Shown in pieces: positions 36,031 through 45,141 of a stretch of 64,000 nt of DNA (the first letter of the stretch is position 1; each line of letters opens with the position of its first letter). This DNA is from A07HB70 sp964512675 (GTDB taxonomy: Archaea; Halobacteriota; Halobacteria; Halobacteriales; Haloferacaceae). Location: positions 24,665-88,664 of the forward strand of contig CAZEJR010000009.1 in assembly GCA_964512675.1 (NCBI GenBank). The letters are read 5' to 3'. The notes under the pieces were generated by a model. The model was given only the letters and a program-made list of their open reading frames with translations, was not told the DNA's origin and did not search any database. The position numbers and the translations under genes were made by a program.

Positions 36031-36357
36031 GTGCGCCACACGCCCGACGCCGTGCGAGAGCGGCTCGACGACCTGCTCGCGGCGCGCTTGCGCGACGACG
36101 CGACCGCCGTCGAGGCGGAGCTTCGATCCGACCTGCGTCTCCGGGTCGAGCCACAGGACGGGGCGCTCCGGGTCGCGTTCCGGCTGCGCGCCCGGGAGCG
36201 TCGGTCGCACCTCCGCGACGGCGACGCGTTTCTCGCGACCTACGCCGACGAGCTCGACGACCTGTTGCGGTCGTGGGGGGTCGACCCGCCGGGACAGTAC
36301 GCGTTCGCCCGCGAGACGGGCGCGTGGGACGTCTACACGGCGACCGTCGACGGCTGA
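36031..36357 (+). CDS. Conserved-looking small protein, unknown
   Basis: 108 residues from GTG 36031. Predicted alpha/beta: a helix VRERLDDLLAARLRDDATAV, a beta pair LRLRVEPQDGALRVAFRLR, and a helix DAFLATYADELDDLLRSWG; it ends with the beta hairpin WDVYTATVDG. No cysteine pairs or catalytic motif. Divergent from chrA with a 110-bp gap; the gene ends 35 bp before the metal-regulator palindrome of the next gene. Confidence 0.65.
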   Translation: MRHTPDAVRERLDDLLAARLRDDATAVEAELRSDLRLRVEPQDGALRVAFRLRARERRSHLRDGDAFLATYADELDDLLRSWGVDPPGQYAFARETGAWDVYTATVDG

Positions 36358-36392
36358 GGCGGTGCCGTCGTGGCACGTCCGCAAGCACTAAG

Positions 36393-36406
36393 TTAGACTC
36401 GTCTAA
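36393..36406 (+). promoter_or_regulatory. DtxR/MntR-type palindrome before the manganese exporter gene
   Basis: TTAGACTCGTCTAA: six-base arms TTAGAC/GTCTAA around a TC centre, 47 nt before the ATG at 36454. The shape (TTAG..CTAA arms) matches operators of iron- and manganese-dependent DtxR/MntR/SirR regulators, and it overlaps where the TATA box should be. Confidence 0.6.
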
Positions 36407-36453
36407 TTCGTAGCCGTGGTACGACCGTCCGGAACCGGTCACCGAGAGAATCC

Positions 36454-37164
36454 ATGGTAGGCTTCGTCGAGATCGTCGCTATCGCCGCAGTCGCACAGCT
36501 GACGGTCCTGCCCGGCGAGAAGGTTCAGTTCATCATCGCCGGGCTGTCGACCCGGTTCGACCCGAAGGTGGTCGTCGGGGCCGCGGCAGCGGCGTTCGCG
36601 GGCTGGACGGCGCTCGAGATCGCGTTCGGGCGGGCGATCCAGCGCGCGCTCCCCGGACTCGCGCTCGACGCGCTCACCGCCGGCCTGTTCCTGCTGTTCG
36701 CGGTGCTGCTCGTCCGGTCGGCGCCCGACCGCGACGCCGCGGCACAGACCGACGGCGGCCTCGGCATCGGAGGACTGGACGTCGCGGCGATCGACCCGGA
36801 GTTCGACGTCGGACGGGTCACCGTCGGCGGGCGGGCCGGCGAGTTCCTCACCATCTTCGCGATGATGGCCGCCGGCGAGTTCGGCGACAAGACACAGCTG
36901 GTCACGATCGGGCTGGCGGTCCAGTACGGCGCGACGCCGGCCATCTGGGTCGGCGAGATGCTCGCCATCGTCCCGGTGAGTCTCGCGAACGCCTACCTCT
37001 TCAGCCGGTTCTCGGGACGGTTCGACGCCCGGGCGGCCCACTACGTCGGCGCGGCGCTGTTTGCCTTCTTCGCCCTCGACACCGTGCTCGCGGTGACGAC
37101 CGGGGTCTCGGTCTGGGAGACGGCTGTCGGCTGGGCGTCGGACCTCCTGCTCGCGCTGGTCTGA
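36454..37164 (+). CDS. TMEM165/GDT1 family membrane protein (putative Mn2+ or Ca2+ exporter)
   Basis: 236 residues, six membrane helices in two repeats joined by an acidic loop at about 90-130. The family motif E-x-G-D-K-T/S is intact in the second repeat (AAGEFGDKTQL, near residue 145) but degenerate in the first, which reads VLPGEKVQF near residue 23. GDT1 proteins (MntX/MneA type) move Mn2+ or Ca2+ out of the cytoplasm. The MntR-like palindrome directly upstream supports manganese. Its stop abuts the stop of the acyl-CoA synthetase gene. Confidence 0.85.
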   Translation: MVGFVEIVAIAAVAQLTVLPGEKVQFIIAGLSTRFDPKVVVGAAAAAFAGWTALEIAFGRAIQRALPGLALDALTAGLFLLFAVLLVRSAPDRDAAAQTDGGLGIGGLDVAAIDPEFDVGRVTVGGRAGEFLTIFAMMAAGEFGDKTQLVTIGLAVQYGATPAIWVGEMLAIVPVSLANAYLFSRFSGRFDARAAHYVGAALFAFFALDTVLAVTTGVSVWETAVGWASDLLLALV

Positions 37165-39222
37165 TCACTCGACGAACAGGTCGACCGCGACCGCGCCAGA
37201 CCGTGTCGCGACGAGCGGGTTCAGCTCGAGCGTCGACAGGTCGTGTGCGAGGTACGCCTCGGAGACGCCGGCCAGCGCCGCGACGACCGCCTCGCGGTCC
37301 GCGGGTGCGTCCCGGCGACCGTCGAGGAGTCGGTCGAGGGCCGAGTCGGCGACCATCTCCCGGGCGTCCGTCTCGGTCAGCGGCAGGGCGCGGTGGGCGA
37401 AGGCGTCGTCGAACAGTTCGACGCGCGTCCCGCCGGGGCCGACGGTCGCGACCGGTCCGAAGTCCGGGTCGTCGACGACGCCGGCGACACACTCGACGCC
37501 CGTCACCGTCTCCTGGACGAGGACGTCGCCCGTGTCCGAGAGTTCGCGGTAGGTCGCCCGGACCGCCTCGTCGCCGGAGAGGTCGGTCACCACGCCGCCG
37601 ACCTCGGTCTTGTGCGCCGTCGAGAGCGGGTCGAGCTTCAGCACGACCGGGTCGCCGAGGCGGGCCGCCGCCGCGACCGCCGCGTCGGCGTCGTCGACGA
37701 GCTCGTCCGCCGCGAACCGGACGCCGTGGGCCGCGAGGCGCTCCGTCGCGTCGGCCCAGTCTCGCGGGAACGGCGTGCGGTCGGTCGGGAGGTCCCACCC
37801 CGCGTCGCGGGCGGCGAGACGCCGACGCCGGTCGGCGGCGGCGTGGACCGCGGCGAGCGTCTCGACGGCCCGTACGGGGTCGCCGAACGTCCAGACGTTC
37901 CGGTCGTGGAGACGCGCCAGCGTCGCGTCGTCGGGCACCGAGCCGGTGAAGACGGCGGCGACGGGCAGGTCGTGGCGCTCGCGGACCGCGAGCACCTCTG
38001 CCCCGCAGGCCGCGACGGTCTCGGCGCCGGAGTTGCCGAACTGGAGGAGTAGCGAGCCGACGCCAGGGTCGCCGGCGACGGCGTCGAGACACCGCTCGAA
38101 CACCGCCGGGTCGGAGATCGCTCCGCCCGTCACGTCGACCGGGTTCGTCGGCGAGCCGTACGGCGGTATCTCGCGCTCGACGGCTGCGCGGGCGTCGTCG
38201 CCGAGCGTGGCGAGCGAGAGCCCGAGCCGCTCGCAGGCGTCGGCCACCAGCGCCGCGGCGCCCCCGGAGATGCTGACGCCGCCGAGACCCGTCCCCGCCG
38301 GCGGTTCGGACGACGCCGGCAGGCGCGAGAACGCCGCGACTGCGTCGGCGAGGGCGTCGACGCTCCGGACACGGGTCGCGCCCGCCTGCGCCAGCAGGGC
38401 GTCGTAGACGGCGTCGTCGGTTGCCACGCTGCCCGTGTGTGACTCGGTCGCGCGCTCGCCCGCGTCGGAGGCACCGACACGCATCGCGACGACGTGGGTG
38501 TCCGTCTCGACGGCGCGCTCGCCCGCCGCGAGCAGACGCCGACCGTCGGAGACCGACTCGAGGTACGCCGCCACCACGTCGACCGCGGGGTCCTCGACGT
38601 AGTGAGCGAGGACCTCCAGGGCGTCGACGTCCGCCTCGTTCCCGGTCGTGACCCACGCCCGTGTGCCGACGTCGCGGGTCTGGAGCAGCTGGAAGACGGC
38701 GCCGCCGAACGCGCCGCTCTGGCTGACGAACCCGACGGGGCCGGAGACGAGGTCGTCACGCTTCAGAATCGAGGAGAAGGAGGCCGCGACGGGCGCGCCG
38801 TCGACGGGGACGGAGAGGAGCCCCTCGGAGTTCGGCCCGACCAGCCGCACCCCGCCCTCGCGCGCTGCCGCGGCGACCGCCTCCTGGCGCTCACGGCCGG
38901 TCGCGCCGGTCTCGGCGAACCCCGACGCGACGACGACGGCGAACGGGACGTCCGCGGCGCCGCAGTCCCGGATTACGCTCTCGACGGCGCCGGCCGGCAC
39001 GAGGACGAGAGCGACGTCGACCGCCGGGACGTCCCGCACCGAGTCGTGACACGGCCGACCGTCGATCGACTCGCGGTTCGGGTTGACGAGGTGGACCGCC
39101 CCGTCGTAGCCGTGGTCGTCGAGGTAGCGGTGGGGACGACCGGCGAGCTTCTCCGGGTCGGCGGAGGCGCCGACGACGGCGACGGCGTCCGGGTCGAACA
39201 GCCGCGAGAGGGCGGCGGTCAC
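37165..39222 (-). CDS. ADP-forming acyl-CoA synthetase (Acd, fused alpha/beta)
   Basis: 685 residues. CoA-binding domain first (AVAVVGASADPEKLAGRPHR), then succinyl-CoA-synthetase-like domains with the phospho-His loop TESHTGSVATDDAVYDALL near 255, and the ATP-grasp beta part from about 480 (LKLDPLSTAHKTEVGGVV, ELNPLVATRSGAVAVD). The His in SHTGS and the ATP-grasp residues are present. It makes ATP from acetyl- or acyl-CoA, or the reverse. The start GTG at 39222 overlaps the stop of the 45-codon ORF upstream, and an acyl-CoA dehydrogenase is upstream in the same operon, so an acyl-CoA substrate is likely. Confidence 0.9.
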   Translation of the reverse strand: MTAALSRLFDPDAVAVVGASADPEKLAGRPHRYLDDHGYDGAVHLVNPNRESIDGRPCHDSVRDVPAVDVALVLVPAGAVESVIRDCGAADVPFAVVVASGFAETGATGRERQEAVAAAAREGGVRLVGPNSEGLLSVPVDGAPVAASFSSILKRDDLVSGPVGFVSQSGAFGGAVFQLLQTRDVGTRAWVTTGNEADVDALEVLAHYVEDPAVDVVAAYLESVSDGRRLLAAGERAVETDTHVVAMRVGASDAGERATESHTGSVATDDAVYDALLAQAGATRVRSVDALADAVAAFSRLPASSEPPAGTGLGGVSISGGAAALVADACERLGLSLATLGDDARAAVEREIPPYGSPTNPVDVTGGAISDPAVFERCLDAVAGDPGVGSLLLQFGNSGAETVAACGAEVLAVRERHDLPVAAVFTGSVPDDATLARLHDRNVWTFGDPVRAVETLAAVHAAADRRRRLAARDAGWDLPTDRTPFPRDWADATERLAAHGVRFAADELVDDADAAVAAAARLGDPVVLKLDPLSTAHKTEVGGVVTDLSGDEAVRATYRELSDTGDVLVQETVTGVECVAGVVDDPDFGPVATVGPGGTRVELFDDAFAHRALPLTETDAREMVADSALDRLLDGRRDAPADREAVVAALAGVSEAYLAHDLSTLELNPLVATRSGAVAVDLFVE

Positions 39223-39356
39223 GGCTCCTCCCGGAGCGGCGCAAGCGCCGCAGCGACGGTGTCGAGCACCCGTCGCTCCGCCCCGCGGACGACCGACTCC
39301 GGGAGGGCAGCGGCGACGAACTGGCCGAGCGCCGCCGCGGGATCACGGTCGATCAC
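39219..39356 (-). CDS. 45-residue coupled ORF resembling the MmgE/PrpD N-terminus
   Basis: GTG 39356 overlaps the stop of the acyl-CoA dehydrogenase gene and its TGA overlaps the GTG of the synthetase gene, so it is coupled at both ends. The middle (LGQFVAAALPESVVRGAERR then VLDTVAAALA) resembles the first 40 residues of MmgE/PrpD (2-methylcitrate dehydratase family), where helix pairs precede the active site. The full protein is about 450 residues, so this is either a remnant or a small independent protein. The resemblance is by eye. Confidence 0.5.
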   Translation of the reverse strand: MIDRDPAAALGQFVAAALPESVVRGAERRVLDTVAAALAPLREEP

Positions 39357-40495
39357 GACAGTCCGCTGTCTTTCAGCTCCGCGGCGATGTTGTCGCGCTG
39401 GATCTCGACCGTTCCGCCGGCGATCTTCCACCCGCGGACCCAGCGGTAGAGGTACTCGACCGGACTCGACTGCATATACCCCCGGGCGCCACAGATCTGG
39501 AGCGCCTCGTCGACGGCAGTCTGACCGGCCTCGTTCGCCAGCACCTTCGCCATCGACGTCTCCAGCCGCGACGGACCGGTGCGGGTCGCCCGGTCGGCGG
39601 CGCGGTAGACCATCAGCCGGGCGGCCTCGAGCTGGATCGCGACGTCGGCGAGCTTCCACTCGATCCCCTGGAAGTCGGCGATCCGCTCGCCGAACTGCTC
39701 GCGGTCGCGGGCGTAGTCCAGCGCCTCGTCGAACGCGGCCAGCCCACAGGCGACACACATCATCGCGTTGTGACACCGCTCGACGTTGAACTCGGTCAGG
39801 AGGCGCTTGAACGACTCCGGACCGCGGGCGAGCACCTGGTCGCGGGGCACCTCGCAGCCGTCGAACCGGAGCTCGTGCTGTGTGTGGCCCGCCATGTTCG
39901 TGTGTGCGTCGCCGAGCGCGAACCCGGGCGCGTCGGCGTCGACGACGACCGCGCCGACCCCCGGCTCGCCGTCGCCGCGGTCGTCGAACCGCGCCCAGAC
40001 GAGGAAGGCCCCGGCCTCCTCGGCTCTGCCGACCCAGATCTTCCCGCCGTCGATCCGGACCGTGTCGCCGTCGACGCGCGCGCTCGTGGTCATGTTCCCG
40101 GCGTCTGACCCCGCCTCTGGTTCGGAGATGGCGGTCGACATCGTCAGGTCGCCCGCGCAGACCTCCGGGAGGTACCGCTCTCTCAGCGCCTCGCTTCCGA
40201 GCTCCGCGATGATGCGTGGCGGCCCCATCGACGACCGCGAGAGGACGTGTGCGGTGTCCGGACAGACCCGTCCGACCGCCTCCTGCGCGAGGAGGACGTC
40301 GACGACGCTCCCGCCGCCGCCGCCGTACCGCTCCGGGATCGCGAGACCGAGGAGTCCCGCCTCCGCGAGCGTCTCGCGGTTCTCCACGGGGAGGTCGCCC
40401 TCCCAGGTGAACGCCGCGGGGGCGAACTCCGTGGCGGCGAGGTCGGCGGCGGCCTCTTGAAGATCGCGCTGCGAGTCCGTGAGTGTGAATCGCAT
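39353..40495 (-). CDS. Acyl-CoA dehydrogenase
   Basis: 380 residues, the standard ACAD length. FAD/substrate motifs: MSTAISEPEAGSDAGNMTTS near 125, WVGRAEEAGAFLVWARFD, REQFGERIADFQGIEWKLAD near 265, the flavin segment QICGARGYMQSSPVEYLYR near 340 and the end WKIAGGTVEIQRDNIA. The start ATG at 40495 has CTTATAGT about 27 nt upstream. First gene of the operon with the 45-residue ORF and ADP-forming synthetase, suggesting fatty or branched acyl-CoA catabolism with energy capture. Confidence 0.92.
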   Translation of the reverse strand: MRFTLTDSQRDLQEAAADLAATEFAPAAFTWEGDLPVENRETLAEAGLLGLAIPERYGGGGGSVVDVLLAQEAVGRVCPDTAHVLSRSSMGPPRIIAELGSEALRERYLPEVCAGDLTMSTAISEPEAGSDAGNMTTSARVDGDTVRIDGGKIWVGRAEEAGAFLVWARFDDRGDGEPGVGAVVVDADAPGFALGDAHTNMAGHTQHELRFDGCEVPRDQVLARGPESFKRLLTEFNVERCHNAMMCVACGLAAFDEALDYARDREQFGERIADFQGIEWKLADVAIQLEAARLMVYRAADRATRTGPSRLETSMAKVLANEAGQTAVDEALQICGARGYMQSSPVEYLYRWVRGWKIAGGTVEIQRDNIAAELKDSGLS

Positions 40496-40515
40496 ACGCG
40501 CGGTCGGCGCGGTGG

Positions 40516-40524
40516 TCTTATAGT
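40516..40524 (-). promoter_or_regulatory. TATA-like box of the acyl-CoA operon
   Basis: ACTATAAGA on the minus strand, 22-29 nt before ATG 40495. Confidence 0.55.
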
Positions 40525-40596
40525 CGTGGCGATGGCGGCGGGCAGCCGTCTGCCGCCCGCAGGACGCCACAGCCGGCTCCGGAACACACCCGGCGG

Positions 40597-41760
40597 TCAG
40601 CCCCGGAGCGCGTCGACGGGGCGCTCGTTCGCCGCGCGCCACGCCGGGTAGACGCCCGCGAGGAGGCTGATGCCGACGCCGAAGCCGAAGGCGGCGATCA
40701 AGTAGCCGACGGCCCCCGGCGTGAACGCGAGCGGGTCGCCGAGGAAGGCGGCGTTCGCGACCATCACAGCCGGGAGCGCGATTGCCACCCCCGCGGTCGC
40801 GCCGGCGGCGCCGATCAGGCCCGCCTCCGCGAGGAGGATCCGGACGACCGCGCCGCGGCTGTAGCCGACCGCCCGGAGGACGCCGATCTCCTCGCGCCGA
40901 CGGATCACGGCCATCAACATCGTGTTCGCGATTGCGACGCCGGCGACCACGAGCGAGATGGCGCCGATCCCGACGAGAAAGGTGTTGATGCCGTTTACCA
41001 CCTGTGTGAACAGACGCAACAGCGCGGTCAGTTCGAACACCAGGAGCCGGTCGCGCCGGTCGTTGAACTCCTCGCGGAGGAGGGCAGCCGTCAGCTCCGC
41101 CTCGTCCGCCGAGCCGGTCAACACCCGGACCCGGTCGTACTGCCGGTCGTCGAGCGCACGGGTCGGGAGGTAGACGTCGGCGCTCCCGACCCCACCGGTC
41201 GACTCGGAGAGCACCGCGACGACCCGGTAGGTCTCTACCGACTCGTCGCCCGTGCTGATCCGCAGTCGGTCGCCGAGCTCGAGGCCGTGGTCGGACGCGA
41301 ACCGGCTCGAGACGGCTGCCTGTCGACGCCACGTGGACGGGAGCTCGCCGCGTGCGACGGGCGTGATGGCCCGGAGCGCCGCCGCGGACTCGACGTAGTT
41401 GAGCGACACCTGCTCCGACCGGTCGCTCCGGCGGTGCCACTGGCCGTCGCGGGTCGTCGTCGCGACGACCGCGGTCGTGCCCACCGTCTCCTGTATCTCG
41501 ACTAAGTCTTCGCGGGTGAACTGCTCCCGCTCGCGGTCGGGGCCCGGGAAGACGTAGACGTTCGTCGCGCCCTGTGACTCGACGCGCTCGAGCTGGCCCG
41601 ACTTGAACGCCTCGCCGCCGGCCCCGACGACCGCTATCGAGACGACGCCGATCAGGATCGCCGCGGCGGCCAGCGCCGACCGGAGCTTCGCCCGCGAGAC
41701 GTTCCGGAGCGCGGCCACGAGGACGGGGACGGACCCCCCGAGCCGGTGTCGAAGGCTCAC
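40597..41760 (-). CDS. ABC transporter permease, MacB/FtsX type (second)
   Basis: 387 residues from GTG 41760. N-terminal helix after LVAALRNVSRAKLRSALAAA, a periplasmic-type beta domain (about 50-250; VETYRVVAVLSESTGGVG), then three helices with the FtsX core IANTMLMAVIRRREEIGVLR near 280 and the ending PAWRAANERPVDALRG. It follows a paralogous permease 28 bp upstream, with which it shares the same ends. The two permeases and the ATPase form an export or lipoprotein-type complex. Confidence 0.88.
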   Translation of the reverse strand: MSLRHRLGGSVPVLVAALRNVSRAKLRSALAAAAILIGVVSIAVVGAGGEAFKSGQLERVESQGATNVYVFPGPDREREQFTREDLVEIQETVGTTAVVATTTRDGQWHRRSDRSEQVSLNYVESAAALRAITPVARGELPSTWRRQAAVSSRFASDHGLELGDRLRISTGDESVETYRVVAVLSESTGGVGSADVYLPTRALDDRQYDRVRVLTGSADEAELTAALLREEFNDRRDRLLVFELTALLRLFTQVVNGINTFLVGIGAISLVVAGVAIANTMLMAVIRRREEIGVLRAVGYSRGAVVRILLAEAGLIGAAGATAGVAIALPAVMVANAAFLGDPLAFTPGAVGYLIAAFGFGVGISLLAGVYPAWRAANERPVDALRG

Positions 41761-41788
41761 GAGTGGCCACCGCCGGGCGGGGCGGACG

Positions 41789-42970
41789 TCACTCGAGCGC
41801 CTCCACTGGCTCGCGGGTCGCCGCGCGCCACGCCGGGTAGGCCCCGCCGACGACGGCGATCCCCAGCCCGAGTGCGGCGCCGAGCGCGACGTAGCGCAGA
41901 CCGGTCGGCGTGAACGCCAGCGGGTCGCCGAGGAGCGCGTGGTTGACCACGGCACCGATCCCGAGCGTCAGCGGGACGCCGACGGCTACCCCGACGGCCC
42001 CGAGGAGCGTCGCCTCGGCGACGACCAGCCGGAGGACGGCCCACTTCCCGTAGCCGACGGCCCGGAGGACGCCGAGTTCGCCCTCGCGTTCCGCGATCGA
42101 CATCAGCATGGTGTTCGTGATCGTCACGGCGGCGACGAGCAGCGAGACGGCCCCGAGTCCGAGGAGAAACAGGTTGATCTGCTCGAACGTCTCCTCGCGC
42201 CGGTCGCGCTGGTCGCTGACCCGGTCGACGAACACGGTGCGGTCGCGGCTGTTGAACTCCGTCTCGACGCGCTCGACCGTCTCGTCGAGCGAGCCCTCCC
42301 GGGCGTCGACCTGGACGAGCGCCTCGTCGTACGTCGGGTCGTCGAACTGTCCGACCGGGACGAACACGGACCGGTCGGCCGACAGCGGGTCCGAGAACCC
42401 CTGTCCGTTCAGCACGCCGGCGACACGGAACGACCGGGTGAACGAGTCGGTCGAGACCGTCACCCGGTCGCCGACCGCGAGGTCGTTGTTCGCGGCGACT
42501 CGCGACCCGACGACGACCGCGCGCGCCGACGAGCCGGGGAACGACCCGGACCGGAGCTCGTAGAACCGCGACGGGTCTGACATCGACACCACACGGACGG
42601 TGAGCAGCGCCTCTCCCTCCGGCGTCCGGACGGTGTCGTTCGCCGGCCTGACGACGGGGATCACCGCCGCGCTCCCGACGGCCTGGCGGAGCCGACCGAC
42701 CTCCTGCTCCGAGAGCGCCCCGTTCGGCTCCGCCGCGCCGTCGTCCGGGAAGTCCAGCTGTGAGACGGTCGCGACGCCGCCGAACCCGTCGTAGGCCGCG
42801 AGCTGGTTCTGTGTGAACGCCTCGCCCCCGAGACCGACGCCGCCGACGGCGACGACGCCGATGACGACGGCGACGACCGCGAGCGCCGACCGGGCGGTCG
42901 CCCGCGAGACGTTCCGGCGGGCGAGAGCGACCGTCGGAACGTAGCCCGCGAGCCGGGCGAGCAGTCTCAC
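41789..42970 (-). CDS. ABC transporter permease, MacB/FtsX type (first)
   Basis: 393 residues from GTG 42970 (the frame opens earlier, but upstream is the ATPase gene end). N-terminal ALARRNVSRATARSALAV and helix VVAVVIGVVAVGGVGLGGEA; an extracellular beta domain with SGSFPGSSARAVVVGSRVA; then TITNTMLMSIAEREGELGVL and the terminal PAWRAATREPVEALE. Paralogous to the downstream permease. The order CARDB-ATPase-permease-permease is kept on one strand with gaps of 3, 22 and 28 bp. Confidence 0.88.
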   Translation of the reverse strand: MRLLARLAGYVPTVALARRNVSRATARSALAVVAVVIGVVAVGGVGLGGEAFTQNQLAAYDGFGGVATVSQLDFPDDGAAEPNGALSEQEVGRLRQAVGSAAVIPVVRPANDTVRTPEGEALLTVRVVSMSDPSRFYELRSGSFPGSSARAVVVGSRVAANNDLAVGDRVTVSTDSFTRSFRVAGVLNGQGFSDPLSADRSVFVPVGQFDDPTYDEALVQVDAREGSLDETVERVETEFNSRDRTVFVDRVSDQRDRREETFEQINLFLLGLGAVSLLVAAVTITNTMLMSIAEREGELGVLRAVGYGKWAVLRLVVAEATLLGAVGVAVGVPLTLGIGAVVNHALLGDPLAFTPTGLRYVALGAALGLGIAVVGGAYPAWRAATREPVEALE

Positions 42971-42992
42971 GGCGTGTCGCGGGCGTGTATCG

Positions 42993-43682
<690 letters not shown>

Positions 43683-43685
43683 GGT

Positions 43686-44861
43686 CTACCGCCTCCGACG
43701 GTAGACGACACCGACGAGCGCCACGAGGGTGCCGGCGCCGGCGAGCAGGGCGAGCTCGGACAGCGGAGCGTCACCCCCGCCGGTCGGTGTCGTCGGGCGC
43801 GACGCGGGGGGCACCGCGACGTCGGTGGTGAACGACCGTTCGACGCCGCCGGTGACGTACCGCACCTCGACGGGGACGGAGGCGGGATCACCCGTCACGG
43901 CCGTCTGGAGCGAGAACGTCGAGAACCCGTCCCCGTCGATGCTCCCGACGAAGTACGTCTGTGACTGGACGGCGTCCGTCTCGGACACTGCGACGACGAC
44001 GCCACCGACCTCCGTGCCGCCGGCGTTGCTCGCCGTCGCGGAGAGCTCGAACGTCCCGCCGCGCCGGGTCGTCTCGACGCCCGAGAGGATCACCCGTCCG
44101 GGGTTCGTCGGGGCGGCGAACCGCGTCTCGGACGTCGTCGTCACCGTCCGGCGCTCGCCGTCGTCGGCGTAGGTGAGCGAGAGGTCGACCGGGTAGGTCC
44201 CGGTCTCGCTCACCCGAGCCGGGAAGCTGAACGTCCGGGTCTCGCCGGAGGCGATCTCGCCGGTGACACGCGTCGTCTCGTCGAACGTGACCGCGCTCGC
44301 GGGCGAGTCGGCGCGCAGTACGACGCTGTCGACCCCGTGACCGACCCCGTTCGCCACGGTCACGTTCACGTCGCGCGACGCGCCGGGGACGGCGTCCGGA
44401 ACGGAGACGCTCAGGCTCGGCTGTCGCTGCGACCGGACGTCGACGACGACCGGCGACTGCGTGTTGACCAGGCCGCCACGGGACTCGCCGTACACCTCCA
44501 GTCGGATCGTGTACTGGCCGGGGTCGTCGACCGTCACGGGGAGCTCGAGCGTCGTCTGCGCGCCCGGCGACAGCCGTCCGACGTCGTCGGCGACGTAGCG
44601 ACGGTCGCCGTCGACCACGACGACGACCTGGTTGATCGTCGCGGACGACGGACTGCGCTCGTAGTTCGCGACGGTGGCCTGGATCGAGAACGGCTCGCCG
44701 GCGGTCGGCGTCTCGGGGGTGACCGTCGTGTTCGACACCGCGACCGTCGCTCGGTCGCCCGACTGCGCGGTCACGACCGGGACGGCGGCGAGCGAGGCGG
44801 CGGCCACGACGACGAAAAGAACCGCCGCTACGGGGCGGAGAGGCAGACGACTGGGGACCAT
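43686..44861 (-). CDS. Secreted CARDB/adhesion-like protein with C-terminal anchor
   Basis: About 391 residues from ATG 44861 (GTG 44870 adds three). Signal peptide RPVAAVLFVVVAAASLAAVP then VVTAQSG. The ectodomain contains three Ig-like beta repeats of the CARDB kind: TVAVSNTTVTPETPTAGEPF with NVTVANGV and EVGGVVVAVSETD strands. A Pro/Thr/Gly spacer (RPTTPTGGGDAPLSELALLA) leads to a C-terminal helix LAGAGTLVALVGVVYRRRR. First gene of the ABC operon, so it may be the receptor or cargo partner. A GATTGAAG element is about 30 nt upstream. Confidence 0.82.
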   Translation of the reverse strand: MVPSRLPLRPVAAVLFVVVAAASLAAVPVVTAQSGDRATVAVSNTTVTPETPTAGEPFSIQATVANYERSPSSATINQVVVVVDGDRRYVADDVGRLSPGAQTTLELPVTVDDPGQYTIRLEVYGESRGGLVNTQSPVVVDVRSQRQPSLSVSVPDAVPGASRDVNVTVANGVGHGVDSVVLRADSPASAVTFDETTRVTGEIASGETRTFSFPARVSETGTYPVDLSLTYADDGERRTVTTTSETRFAAPTNPGRVILSGVETTRRGGTFELSATASNAGGTEVGGVVVAVSETDAVQSQTYFVGSIDGDGFSTFSLQTAVTGDPASVPVEVRYVTGGVERSFTTDVAVPPASRPTTPTGGGDAPLSELALLAGAGTLVALVGVVYRRRR

Positions 44862-44892
44862 AGTCGACACGTTGCGGTCGAGACGACTTCAA

Positions 44893-45141
44893 TCACCCGT
44901 CACGGCTGCGGGGGGCGGCACACGGCAGGGTGTGGGGGTGACACCCGCGTGGCCGAGGGCGACAGCCGGGCAGGATCACACGGCTCCGGCGGCTGCGGTG
45001 CCCGCCGGGCGCTCCGCCCGGGCGGCGCGTACGCCGTCGTCGAGCGTCGTCGAACCGACACCGAAAAGTACCCGAGTCCCCTGGGAGTGCTGAGGTGTGT
45101 CGCGTTCGTAGCCGTCGACCGGCGAGTGACGCGCTCCAGCG
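44893..45141. other. 249-bp intergenic region
   Basis: Between two divergent transcription units. No gene seen; GC-rich inverted sequence CGCCGGGCG...CGCCCGGGCG at about 45006-45030 can form a hairpin. A CCGAAAAGTAC block at about 45061 is the only A-rich candidate promoter element toward the PAP2 gene. Confidence 0.4.
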
